A DNA stretch of 30,856 nt, taken from positions 1 through 30,856 of the IMG/VR virus record IMGVR_UViG_3300001849_000072. One strand, written 5' to 3'. This document shows, in pieces, positions 22,657 through 30,151 of the stretch (positions are counted from its first letter, which is position 1; each line of letters opens with the position of its first letter). The translations under genes were made by a program, and so were the position numbers. The notes under the pieces are model-generated. The model had not been told where the DNA came from and made no database searches. It saw only the letters and a program-made list of their open reading frames with translations. This DNA comes from a virus.

Positions 22657-23221
22657 GTTGTCGTGCCTCCCGATATTTAGTTTTGGCGAATCGCAGAAGA
22701 TGCTGGCGTAAATTTGGTTCGTCAATACTTTTCTTGATATATTTCATGAAATCTTTAAAAGCGATTTCTAATTTTAATGGTCCTGCATAATCAGTAAAAC
22801 GCTTACCAATCATCAAATCAAATTCATGAAGAATGGTTCGAGCCTCGATACCTCCAAACATTTCAATCACAAATTCTCCCTGTTCATTTTGATAGGACAC
22901 TGTAATCTCCTTTGACCGTGATAAAGGTACCCAGAATCCCGGCAGACTAATACAGCCTTCACTCATAACCACTTCATCTTTAGATTTATGCGAAATACGA
23001 GGATTAAAAAAACACTTCTTTTGACCATTAAAGGACAACACAAACACACGATAGGGTAAACCGACTTGCGGGGCCGATAATCCTAACCCACCCCATTTTT
23101 CAAGATGAGCAAAAAGATTCTCTACCAATTCTTTCGGATCAATATCAGGCGTCTCGAAATTGAATTGTAATGGCAGCGTTCGAAGTGATGGATGAAGAAA
23201 TTCGACTAATTGTAATTCCAT
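22643..23221 (-). CDS. Peptide deformylase-like protein lacking one metal histidine
   Basis: A 192-residue member of the peptide deformylase family. Motif 1 GLGLSAPQVG is at 45-54, motif 2 EGCISLPG at 88-95 with metal ligand Cys90, and motif 3 at 132-136 is HEFDL. Normally motif 3 is HExDH, with both histidines binding the metal. Here the second is Leu136 (codon TTG at 22814-22816), while His132 and the catalytic Glu133 remain. Deformylases remove the formyl group from new proteins; T4-like cyanophages are known to carry active ones. This substitution would be expected to weaken metal binding or abolish activity. It sits behind an exact late promoter. Confidence 0.92.
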   Translation of the reverse strand: MELQLVEFLHPSLRTLPLQFNFETPDIDPKELVENLFAHLEKWGGLGLSAPQVGLPYRVFVLSFNGQKKCFFNPRISHKSKDEVVMSEGCISLPGFWVPLSRSKEITVSYQNEQGEFVIEMFGGIEARTILHEFDLMIGKRFTDYAGPLKLEIAFKDFMKYIKKSIDEPNLRQHLLRFAKTKYREARQRGSK

Positions 23222-23239
23222 AATTAAATCCTATTAAGT

Positions 23240-23247
23240 TATTTATA
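23240..23247 (-). promoter_or_regulatory. T4-type late promoter before the deformylase
   Basis: Exact TATAAATA on the minus strand, overlapping the gp46 stop codon. A T4-style start leaves a leader of about 13 bases with AGGA as the ribosome site. It would let the deformylase and the genes after it be made late. Confidence 0.75.
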
Positions 23248-24958
23248 CCATAACACTATAATTATTCTTTTTTTCAAATTTAATTTGTGTATCAAATTTA
23301 TCAAACAATTGATCGCCTTTATGACTAATAACAAAGACGTGTGTATCGGTATCAATGGTATTTAATAAATGCATGACAAATTCTGTGCCAGTTGTATCTA
23401 ATGAACTATCGAATACTTCATCAAGAATCAAAAGATTGGTATTCGTACTATTCTTAATCTTAGCAATCGCTCGCCATGTGAAAAGTAAGGCCAAATCGAT
23501 TCGCTGTTTTTCCCCTTCACTAAAACTCGCATAACTAAATTCATCACGATACCGAGATTTAATCGATTCGTTGAATTCTTCATCAAGAGTAAACTGCACA
23601 AAGAAATCCATTGCAGTCAAATACTTATTAATATACTTATTAATGGCATCCAAATATTGACGAATGATAATTGTTTTAATACCATTATCTTTTAATAATC
23701 TGGAAGCCGCATCCATATAGTATTTGTCTTGTGTCAGACGATCTTTTTCTTTTTCTTCCTCGACACCATCATTGACTAAAAGTTCTAATTTCGATTTTTC
23801 CTTTTCAATATCCGACGAATCCATGAGGATATTTTCTAATTCAGTCTTCAGCGTTCCAGCAAATCGAGAATCTACAAGTATCACGTTCATTCGTTCACGA
23901 ATTCGTTGTTCAACTTCTGATAGTTTCGATTCTATGGCTTGTTGGTCTTGTCTTTTACGAGACAATTCAACAAGTTTATCGTTAATTTTCTGTAACGACG
24001 ATTCCAGCTTGGTCTTATCTTGAAGTTTTTCATTCAGCATCTCTGCAATAAAATTTTTATCCAAATGCTGCTGACAGGTTGGGCATAATTCCGTATTCTG
24101 ATAAAAGCGAATTTCTTTCTCTAATTTAACCGTATCAGCGTGATAATTCCGCCGATATTCTTCGACCGACATAATATTCTGTGACAGATTCCCAAATACC
24201 GATAACTCATTCTGTAATTGGTCTTTTTGGGGAATCAATAATTCATCAAGCACTTTTTTATTGGCTTCAATCTTTTCGATTGTTTGCTGAATCTGTTGTT
24301 CTAATTCTTCTGTTCGCTTTTCTTTATTGTTTTTTAGCGTCACCAAATAGTTCATCTGTATTTCAGACTTTTGGCGAATCAACTGAAGCCGAGATTCACT
24401 TTGGGTAATGCTCTCCTTCAGCGTAGTGAGATTCTCTTTCAACACCGTATTCATCGTCGTGAAGATTTGAATATCTAAAATATCTTCAATAATTTCACGT
24501 CGAGTGACAGCAGGTAATTGCATGAAAGGCGTGAATGAGGCTGACCCCAAAATAACAATTTGAATAAACGATTTATAATTCAACTTTAAAATGGTTTGTT
24601 CAAGATATTTTTGATAATCCTTACTGGCCGCATCTTGATCGATTAATTCTCCTTGCTGGTAAATTTCAAAGATATTCGGATTCGTTCCACGAATAATCTT
24701 ATATTGTTTCGTCCCAATATTAAATTCAATTTCCACCACCATATCTTTTTTATTAATCGCATTGATAAGTTGTGGTTTATTAATTTTTCGATAGGGTTTA
24801 CCGAACAGACCAAAACAAATAGCATCGAGGAGAGTGCTTTTTCCACTCCCATTTTCTCCGACAATTAATGTCGTTTGTTTTTTATTTAAGACGACTTCGG
24901 TGAACGCATTACCGGTCGAAAGAAAATTCTTCCAACGAATAGTTTGAAAAGTAATCAT
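23243..24958 (-). CDS. 46: Recombination nuclease subunit gp46 (Rad50/SbcC-like)
   Basis: A 571-residue SMC-like ATPase. Walker A GENGSGKS (34-41) is followed by ATP-binding NTD features; a coiled coil runs to the zinc hook CPTC (Cys292/Cys295), then back; the signature FSEGEKQRIDLALL lies near 483-496, and Walker B LLILDEVFD near 512-520. With gp47 it resects DNA ends to feed UvsX; in T4 it is also needed for host DNA breakdown and late recombination. The start ATG overlaps the gp47 stop (ATGA at 24955-24958). Size and motif order match T4 gp46 (about 560). Confidence 0.97.
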   Translation of the reverse strand: MITFQTIRWKNFLSTGNAFTEVVLNKKQTTLIVGENGSGKSTLLDAICFGLFGKPYRKINKPQLINAINKKDMVVEIEFNIGTKQYKIIRGTNPNIFEIYQQGELIDQDAASKDYQKYLEQTILKLNYKSFIQIVILGSASFTPFMQLPAVTRREIIEDILDIQIFTTMNTVLKENLTTLKESITQSESRLQLIRQKSEIQMNYLVTLKNNKEKRTEELEQQIQQTIEKIEANKKVLDELLIPQKDQLQNELSVFGNLSQNIMSVEEYRRNYHADTVKLEKEIRFYQNTELCPTCQQHLDKNFIAEMLNEKLQDKTKLESSLQKINDKLVELSRKRQDQQAIESKLSEVEQRIRERMNVILVDSRFAGTLKTELENILMDSSDIEKEKSKLELLVNDGVEEEKEKDRLTQDKYYMDAASRLLKDNGIKTIIIRQYLDAINKYINKYLTAMDFFVQFTLDEEFNESIKSRYRDEFSYASFSEGEKQRIDLALLFTWRAIAKIKNSTNTNLLILDEVFDSSLDTTGTEFVMHLLNTIDTDTHVFVISHKGDQLFDKFDTQIKFEKKNNYSVMV

Positions 24959-26007
24959 GGAGTATAATTCTGTGCCTCAACATAAAGAGATTGAAACAAC
25001 TTTTTCAAACGAACTTTATCTAAATTCGTTTCAATCGAATCAATATACGTTGTCAATATCGACATCGTATCTTCCACGTTGATATCTTCTTCAATCGTGC
25101 CCTCATCGAGTTGTTTCATATCTTCAATCACACGAATTTCAATAGGATTTTGTAAATACATTCGTTCTAGCCATCGTTCAAAGGCTTGATGGTCTGTTTT
25201 TTTCACAACAATAATTTTAATACAGGTGCTCTTAGCATCATCCAAATACACATCATAATTCACGTCTGATGTATCATCATAAAAAATCTTATGAAACATC
25301 TTTCGTGTATTCGGAATAAATGTCAATTCATTCGAATAAGTATCGTAAATATGGAATCCTCGAAGATCGTCATAATCTGACCATGTAATCTCATAAGGAT
25401 TTCCTAGATACACAATATTATCTTTCGTATTTCGATGATGGAAATGTCCGGAACACACGAGATCAAACTTTTTGAATGGAGTAATATCATCTCCATGATC
25501 ATTAATTTGTCCTTTGAACATTTGAAATCCTTCCAATTCAAGGTGCCCAAAACACACATGTGCATCGGTCGTATCAAGCAATTTCATAGATTCTTCATGA
25601 TTGGCCTGACAAATCCATGGAAGGAGAAGAATCTTACGTTTCCCAAGAACAATATGTGTCGGTGAGGAATGAATTTGAATATTTGGATATTCTTGAAGAA
25701 GGAGTTCAACGGAATTGACATCATTGGTATTCTTATAAAAGGTATCATGGTTTCCAATAAGAATAATGACATCAATTCCTTCGTTCAAGGCTGTTTGAAA
25801 AAAATATTCTTTACAACGTTTCAGGGTAACGAAATTCACAAACTTTCTGCGATCAAATACATCTCCTAAATGAACAATCGTTTTAATCCCCTGTTCTTTT
25901 AACGACGGGAAAAAAATATCTCGATAGAACGAGGAAAAGAATTCATCAAACTGAATAGAGTCAGAGCGAGCACCAAAATGCGTGTCGGTAACAAGAGCCA
26001 CTTTCAT
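24955..26007 (-). CDS. 47: Recombination nuclease subunit gp47 (Mre11/SbcD-like)
   Basis: A 350-residue calcineurin-like phosphoesterase with the Mre11 motifs in order: DTHFG (8-12), HLGDVFDRR (about 48-56), GNHDTFY (about 84-90), a FGHLEL segment, and the GHFHHR motif (about 184-189). It holds two metal ions and is the nuclease partner of gp46. The frame extends upstream to 26049, but ATG at 26007 (MKVALVTDTHFG) is the correct start: it lies just after the stop of the preceding gene and begins as the family does. It is coupled to gp46 at its 3' end. Confidence 0.97.
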   Translation of the reverse strand: MKVALVTDTHFGARSDSIQFDEFFSSFYRDIFFPSLKEQGIKTIVHLGDVFDRRKFVNFVTLKRCKEYFFQTALNEGIDVIILIGNHDTFYKNTNDVNSVELLLQEYPNIQIHSSPTHIVLGKRKILLLPWICQANHEESMKLLDTTDAHVCFGHLELEGFQMFKGQINDHGDDITPFKKFDLVCSGHFHHRNTKDNIVYLGNPYEITWSDYDDLRGFHIYDTYSNELTFIPNTRKMFHKIFYDDTSDVNYDVYLDDAKSTCIKIIVVKKTDHQAFERWLERMYLQNPIEIRVIEDMKQLDEGTIEEDINVEDTMSILTTYIDSIETNLDKVRLKKLFQSLYVEAQNYTP

Positions 26008-26012
26008 GTTGG

Positions 26013-26258
26013 TTATTCCACATGACGAACGACAATGGTTTCGCCACACATCATATAATACTGACCGTCTCCTAAATCACTCTTTTCAAGAAAAATACAA
26101 TCAGGATTTTGAATCGTCACCTTCTTAATATTTTCTCGGGATTGGACCAAATCTTTCCATCCAATATGAACGGTGACAATAATCATTATCATAGTTAAGA
26201 TAGGCCAAAACCAGTTTGTCATAAATCGTGAAATTTCTGTCATAATATTTGAAAGCAT
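26013..26258 (-). CDS. Small single-pass membrane protein
   Basis: An 81-residue protein with one hydrophobic helix (about 14-33, NWFWPILTMIMIIVTVHIGW) after a short N-terminus, then a charged soluble part with two cysteines (Cys54, Cys71) and acidic stretches. The function is unknown. Its strong ribosome site (AAAGGAG) and position directly before gp47 and after gp55 place it in the replication/recombination transcript. Confidence 0.72.
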   Translation of the reverse strand: MLSNIMTEISRFMTNWFWPILTMIMIIVTVHIGWKDLVQSRENIKKVTIQNPDCIFLEKSDLGDGQYYMMCGETIVVRHVE

Positions 26259-26278
26259 AGTTTCTCCTTTACCAGAAA

Positions 26279-26307
26279 GTATTACACAACACCATTTGGA
26301 ATGTCAA
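26279..26307 (-). promoter_or_regulatory. Possible sigma70 promoter for the 26013-24955-23243 genes
   Basis: A perfect -35 TTGACA (26302-26307), 17-base spacer, and a weaker -10 TAATAC (26279-26284, 3 of 6) lie over the gp55 stop codon. The position at a gene boundary before gp47/gp46 fits, but the -10 is poor. Confidence 0.4.
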
Positions 26308-26863
26308 GGTTATTTTTGACAGCTTTCTTTTTATTCAGATATTTTGGTCGGCGTTTATAATTTGACTTTTCAATAAATTCAATATCTTCTGCCTGTTCCA
26401 CTTGCTTCTTCAAATAATTAATAAATTCATTGACATATTCGGTTTCATCTTGTTCTTGTTTAATAATCTCATGAATATTCAAATTTTTGATATATCGATT
26501 TTTAGTATCTTGATGTTTCTTTTCTCGAATAATCCGACGAACAAACGCATAATAACTAATTTGAGTAAAATAGGCAAAGGGATTGCTTGATTTGGTGGGA
26601 TCGAAATTATCAATATACGTAATACAATTTTCAATGGCATCTAAAATCATTTCATCACGATAGGTATAATTGATAAAATTTGATTTATAGGCTAAATGAT
26701 TTGCAATCTTCACAAAACATTCGCCAATATAATTTGGAACTAACGGCTTTTCTTCATTTTTGGTCAACGCCGTCTGCACGTCTGCATGATAGACTTTTAA
26801 GGCTTGATAAAATTCTGCATTATCAACATAATGCTGTGTATTTTTTAAATCACTTTTTTTCAT
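26282..26863 (-). CDS. 55: Late-gene sigma factor gp55
   Basis: A 193-residue sigma factor related to T4 gp55. Recognisable parts: HYVDNAEFYQALKVYHAD near the start, a region-2-like segment (YRDEMILDAIENCITYIDNFDPTKSSNPFAYFTQISYYAFVRRI, described by its ends YRDEMILDAI and FAYFTQISYYAFVRRI), and a basic C-terminus. It directs RNA polymerase to TATAAATA promoters; in T4, gp33 and the gp45 clamp assist. Exact boxes occur at 9202, 17813, 23240 and 30085. The ATG at 26863 is chosen; a GTG at 26875 would add four residues (MSET). Neither has a clear ribosome site. Confidence 0.94.
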   Translation of the reverse strand: MKKSDLKNTQHYVDNAEFYQALKVYHADVQTALTKNEEKPLVPNYIGECFVKIANHLAYKSNFINYTYRDEMILDAIENCITYIDNFDPTKSSNPFAYFTQISYYAFVRRIIREKKHQDTKNRYIKNLNIHEIIKQEQDETEYVNEFINYLKKQVEQAEDIEFIEKSNYKRRPKYLNKKKAVKNNLDIPNGVV

Positions 26864-26882
26864 AGTTTCGCTCACTTTTCGC

Positions 26883-26911
26883 TTGACAAGGGTGTTTTAA
26901 TGGATTATGAT
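26883..26911 (+). promoter_or_regulatory. Antisense sigma70-like promoter (plus strand)
   Basis: On the plus strand TTGACA (26883-26888), a 17-base spacer and TATGAT (26906-26911) match a strong sigma70 promoter. Every gene in the window is on the other strand, so the transcript would be antisense to the small membrane protein, the Sm-like gene and uvsW. The -35 lies in the palindrome CTTGACAAG. Function unproven; could be chance. Confidence 0.45.
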
Positions 26912-27096
26912 TTGGATGTCGGTTTTGAATTCATATCCATTTGATTTATTTCTTGTCGTAAACATTCACATTCTCTTTCAATTCTTGTATGCAATTCTTC
27001 TTCGATGTCATCCATTCGTCGTTCAACGGAGCGAACGTATGAAGCGACTTTAAATCCCACGTAGGCACTTGCAGCCATCAGTATTAAGTATATCAT
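26905..27096 (-). CDS. Small membrane-anchored coiled-coil protein
   Basis: A 63-residue protein with an N-terminal hydrophobic helix (MIYLILMAASAYVGFKVASYV, reported from residue 1) and an acidic/basic coiled-coil tail (ERRMDDIEEELHTRIEREC). Similar small proteins lie between gp55 and an Sm-like gene in cyanophages, role unknown. The frame is open upstream to 27123, but the ATG at 27096 has a good AGGAG seven bases upstream, so I choose it. Confidence 0.72.
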   Translation of the reverse strand: MIYLILMAASAYVGFKVASYVRSVERRMDDIEEELHTRIERECECLRQEINQMDMNSKPTSKS

Positions 27097-27124
27097 AAAA
27101 AATTCTCCTAGAAATAATTCCATA

Positions 27125-27544
27125 TTAATTAATATCCTTTTTTTTCAACTTCGGCTGTTCCTCGTCCGAATCAAAATAATCATCATCCAATTCAGAAATT
27201 TGCTGGCTGTGTTCGACCGCATCTTGCATCTGTTCTTTAAAATCTTTTTGTTCTTGAATATATAATACGTAATTACGAATGACTCGCAAGGAAGCCAAGC
27301 CAATCGTTAATACGTTTTCCATTTTAATAATAAACGAATCATCGTCACACAGCGGCATCCATGGTTTGAGAATAAACGATTCGCTGATTGTTTCGGTAAG
27401 TTTGGTTGTTTTGGAAAGAAGTTGGACCGGATTATAGACCGTGACGAAATCTTTTTCGAGAACGGATTCAAAGGCTTCATCAACCATACACACAATTACA
27501 TCACCATTGACCAATCGCATCACTTTACACAAACCTAATTTCAT
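27125..27544 (-). CDS. Sm-like (LSm-fold) phage protein, copy 1
   Basis: A 139-residue protein with the same core as the protein at 15543-15863, although strongly diverged: MRLVNGDVIVCMV matches KLMTGEDIIADV, VYNPVQLLS matches NKPCLIMMV, and LKPWMPLCDDDSF matches LGPFLPWAEDSK. It adds a C-terminal segment (MENVLTIGLASLRVIRNYVLYIQ) and a long acidic tail (SELDDDYFDSDEEQ). The LSm-like fold is inferred from strand pattern; a ring-forming RNA- or protein-binding role is possible. It lies directly after uvsW with a good ribosome site (AAGGTGA). Confidence 0.72.
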   Translation of the reverse strand: MKLGLCKVMRLVNGDVIVCMVDEAFESVLEKDFVTVYNPVQLLSKTTKLTETISESFILKPWMPLCDDDSFIIKMENVLTIGLASLRVIRNYVLYIQEQKDFKEQMQDAVEHSQQISELDDDYFDSDEEQPKLKKKDIN

Positions 27545-27548
27545 ATAA

Positions 27549-29033
27549 TCACCTTGTTATTAATGTTGTTACTGTATTAAATTCAAACCCTTCGTCTTGA
27601 TAAATTTTAATTCGTTCATATAAATGACGAAGAGTATAATTTTTATGACGCTTCCATGATAAATTATCACCAATATCAAAAAGCCGACATTCTAATTTTG
27701 CATTCCCTTTTCGTAATCCTCGTCCAATGGATTGAAGATTTCGAATACGCGATTTTGATGGTGAAGCAAAAATAATATTATGTAAGTTACGAATATTTAT
27801 ACCGGTAGAAAACGTGCCATATGATGCTACAATAATGGCATCATGTTCTTGTTCGGTTAATTCGCGCACTCGTTCTCGCTGGTCAGTATCCGTTCCACCA
27901 AAGACATAAAACACATGACGAGTGGAACTGGCTTCTGCACGAATCATCTCATGTAAAATGTGACCATGCTTTTCGACAAATTGAAATAGAATAAGCGTAT
28001 TACCTGTTTGACGTAATGCTAATTGTGTAATAAGTTTATTTCGTCCTTCATGTCGCACCAAAAAGTCAATTTCTTCTTGATATGTGTTTTCAACCATACT
28101 TTCACATATTTGTGGTGGATATTGAAGAACAATACAGGTAATTTTTAATTTGGCTAAATCATCTGAGTCCATCAGTTGACGAGTCGTGGTGACTTGCTGA
28201 ACCGTGCCAAATAATCCTTCTAATACAAGTTTATGCGTTTTGGTGCCATCTAACGTGCCGGTCATTCCAATACGATATTGAATATGAGGACATTTATTTA
28301 AAATAGTGATTAATGACCGTGATTTAAATAAATGAGCCTCATCACCGTAAATCACATCAAACTGTTCAAAAAACGATTTAGGCATTTTGTAAATCGATTG
28401 CCATGTGCTAATCACTACAGGTTGAAGAGTGGTCTTATCGTGACCGGCATAGATTCGTGTACAATGATCAGCAACATTCCAATTATTCTTCGATGAATAA
28501 TCAGCAAAATCAGTATACAATTGTTCGACTAATGATGTCGTCGGAACAATAATTAATTGTTTACGCTGCTTTCGTTCGTGAAAACGAACGAGACCATACA
28601 TGATTAATGATTTACCGGATGCCGTGGGTGACAGCAGTAGTGTGCGACCCCGACGTAATGTTTGATGAATGGCGTGAATTTGATAGTCTTTAAATGCAAT
28701 AGGAGTATTATTGACATGTGGCTGCAAGAGTGTCGTAAACTCCTGAATTTTTTCAAGACTAATGTCATATCCAATTGATGCAATATCAACGTGAATAGTA
28801 TAATTATGATTCTTGGCAAATTCACGAACATAAGGAAGAAGCCCAACATAAATTTCTTTTGTCCATGCATTAAATAATCGGGCTTTTCCATCCCATCTGC
28901 GTGCGCGGAACGCGGGCATATATTTTGCGCCCGGAACATCGAACGTAAAAAAGTCAGTGAGTTCTTGGGCGATACCAGATTCACACTCAATATTTAAATA
29001 TATTTCGTTGGTCTTGGTAACGCAAATATCCAT
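27549..29033 (-). CDS. uvsW: UvsW recombination helicase
   Basis: A 494-residue SF2 helicase. The N-terminal DNA-binding part includes GAKYMPAFRARRWDGKARLFN. Helicase motifs: Q/motif I LLLSPTASGKSLI (Walker A 135-142), DEAH box GDEAHLF (DEAH 231-234), motif III MTGTLDG, and motifs V/VI ATYGTFSTGINI-like and SIGRGLRKGN (the region near 418-455; the gene has IVASYGTFSTGINIR and QSIGRGLRKG). UvsW unwinds R-loops and branched recombination intermediates and shifts T4 from origin to recombination-dependent initiation. The ATG at 29033 overlaps the uvsY stop (TGATG), so it is preferred over the TTG at 29036. Confidence 0.96.
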   Translation of the reverse strand: MDICVTKTNEIYLNIECESGIAQELTDFFTFDVPGAKYMPAFRARRWDGKARLFNAWTKEIYVGLLPYVREFAKNHNYTIHVDIASIGYDISLEKIQEFTTLLQPHVNNTPIAFKDYQIHAIHQTLRRGRTLLLSPTASGKSLIMYGLVRFHERKQRKQLIIVPTTSLVEQLYTDFADYSSKNNWNVADHCTRIYAGHDKTTLQPVVISTWQSIYKMPKSFFEQFDVIYGDEAHLFKSRSLITILNKCPHIQYRIGMTGTLDGTKTHKLVLEGLFGTVQQVTTTRQLMDSDDLAKLKITCIVLQYPPQICESMVENTYQEEIDFLVRHEGRNKLITQLALRQTGNTLILFQFVEKHGHILHEMIRAEASSTRHVFYVFGGTDTDQRERVRELTEQEHDAIIVASYGTFSTGINIRNLHNIIFASPSKSRIRNLQSIGRGLRKGNAKLECRLFDIGDNLSWKRHKNYTLRHLYERIKIYQDEGFEFNTVTTLITR

Positions 29034-29473
29034 CAATTGCTGCCATGAGTAAATTTATAATAATCGACAGCCGTTTTAATATCCCATGTTCGACTATTAA
29101 TTGATTTAATAATTTGTTCGAGTTGATACAACATTGTTTTCATATATTCAACACGATCCATCGCCGTGATGATATCCGCGTCTGAGATTAAGACTTCTTC
29201 CATTTCATTGCGAAGAGGTTTGGGTCCAAGATATTGTGGCCAATTTAATTGAGCCAATTCTTCTTTAGACATCTCACCACGGTAATACCGAAGTTTTTGT
29301 CCTCTCAGACGATAGTATTGTGATTCATATTTTCGTAATTGAAGGCGAGTATTTGAAAGATATCGAAGGTATTTTGAATGTAATACAGGCACGCGAACGG
29401 CTTCTTTGCCCAAATTTGATTCATTAATTTCTGAATCTTTTTCCCATACATCTTGTAGTTCTTCAATTTTCAT
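29033..29473 (-). CDS. uvsY: UvsY recombination mediator
   Basis: A 146-residue protein that aligns with T4 UvsY: MKIEELQDVWEKDS parallels the T4 start, followed by ESNLGKEAVRVPVLHSKYLRY, a basic helix RLQLRKYESQYYRLRGQKLRYYRG, ISDADIITAMDRVEYM, and the SRTWDIKTAVDYYKF ending. UvsY loads UvsX on single-stranded DNA covered by gp32. The frame runs upstream to a TTG at 29479, but the ATG at 29473 has a well-spaced GGAG and is chosen. It is the first gene after a consensus sigma70 promoter. Confidence 0.94.
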   Translation of the reverse strand: MKIEELQDVWEKDSEINESNLGKEAVRVPVLHSKYLRYLSNTRLQLRKYESQYYRLRGQKLRYYRGEMSKEELAQLNWPQYLGPKPLRNEMEEVLISDADIITAMDRVEYMKTMLYQLEQIIKSINSRTWDIKTAVDYYKFTHGSN

Positions 29474-29496
29474 ACACAAGCTCCATAATGAAATAT

Positions 29497-29526
29497 ATTA
29501 TAGTACAATACAACCTATAGTGTCAA
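29497..29526 (-). promoter_or_regulatory. Consensus sigma70 promoter before uvsY
   Basis: On the minus strand -35 TTGACA (29521-29526) and -10 TATAAT (29497-29502) are both perfect, with an 18-base spacer. It lies between the tail gene and uvsY and would start an early recombination/transcription operon of uvsY, uvsW, Sm-like, gp55 and following genes by host RNA polymerase. Confidence 0.9.
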
Positions 29527-29527
29527 G

Positions 29528-30079
29528 TTATAATTGTGTATCAAACGTATAGTATAAGAATTTAAATGTGACCGTTCCAATTAAGTAGTCGGTAGAATTG
29601 CTTGATGAGGTGAAATTTAATGATTGTAATGAATACGGGAAAATGTCATAAAAATTTACACCCATCACAGGAACATTATCAGAATTTAAAATTAATAATT
29701 TTGCGTCTGAATAATCACTTTGATCGGTTTTCACTGAGGCTTCACCATATTTATTTTTACGATGTGTTTGCCATGCTGCATATTGTTCATAGTCATTGGG
29801 CGAACCAAGAGCCGTTAACCATTGATATAGTTCAATATAATTAATCATGTTTTCTTGAATGATAAACTGTAAATATAAATCGTTGTATGTGAGTTTTTCA
29901 CCCGGAAGAAAGCGATCAATGAATGGTGTATCTTGCTGTGCGATACCTAATGAAACGGTAGGAATATTCGCCTGTTGACAAAAATAAGATACATTTGGCA
30001 AGATATCAATCTTGAACAAAAATCCATTATGACGTAAAAAATTGTAATCTGAAGGAACGTTAGAATTTGGTATCGCCAT
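29528..30079 (-). CDS. Tail-tube-like structural protein (gp19-type)
   Basis: A 183-residue protein with the layout of T4-like phage tail-tube proteins in marine phages: GFLFKIDILPNVSYFCQQANIPTVSLG (GFLFKIDILPNV and CQQANIPTVSLG are the key segments), a P-G-E-K-L-T-Y segment (PGEKLTYNDLYLQF), then YIELYQWLTALG and a C-terminal IGTVTFKFLYYTF strand. It is likely a gp19-family tail tube or related tube/initiator protein (gp54-like); the exact T4 counterpart is uncertain. It follows the major capsid gene and a terminator. The frame stays open upstream to a TTG at 30097; the only ATG is at 30079. No ribosome site precedes it, and a late promoter ends five bases upstream. Confidence 0.72.
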   Translation of the reverse strand: MAIPNSNVPSDYNFLRHNGFLFKIDILPNVSYFCQQANIPTVSLGIAQQDTPFIDRFLPGEKLTYNDLYLQFIIQENMINYIELYQWLTALGSPNDYEQYAAWQTHRKNKYGEASVKTDQSDYSDAKLLILNSDNVPVMGVNFYDIFPYSLQSLNFTSSSNSTDYLIGTVTFKFLYYTFDTQL

Positions 30080-30084
30080 ATACT

Positions 30085-30092
30085 TATTTATA
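30085..30092 (-). promoter_or_regulatory. T4-type late promoter predicted to give a leaderless tail mRNA
   Basis: Exact TATAAATA on the minus strand. Five bases (AGTAT) separate it from the ATG of the tail gene. If the box sits at -13 to -6, as in T4, then +1 is the A of the start codon. Confidence 0.8.
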
Positions 30093-30095
30093 CTC

Positions 30096-30127
30096 AAATA
30101 AAAAAGGGGGAGCGTTTAGGCTCCCCC
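30096..30127 (-). terminator. Intrinsic terminator after the major capsid gene
   Basis: An 8-base GC-rich stem (arm GGGGGAGC, 30106-30113 with 30120-30127) and a 6-base loop, followed on the minus strand by TTTTTTATTT. It should stop most capsid transcripts and insulate them from the tail gene. Confidence 0.93.
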
Positions 30128-30130
30128 CTC

Positions 30131-30150
30131 TTTGGTTGGTTGTAACCAAA
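30131..30150 (-). other. Second hairpin directly after the capsid stop codon
   Basis: TTTGGTT (30131-30137) pairs with AACCAAA (30144-30150) around a 6-base loop. It begins right after the gp23 stop and lies before the main terminator; it may protect the 3' end of this very abundant message. Confidence 0.6.
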
Positions 30151-30151
30151 T

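Noticed and set aside
26863-26875. GTG start for gp55 at 26875
   Set aside because: It adds MSET without a ribosome site. The ATG at 26863 is equally placed; the choice remains open.
27794-27801. Exact TATAAATA inside uvsW
   Set aside because: Internal to a long conserved helicase gene (coding for Ile-Asn-Ile), with no gene start close downstream.
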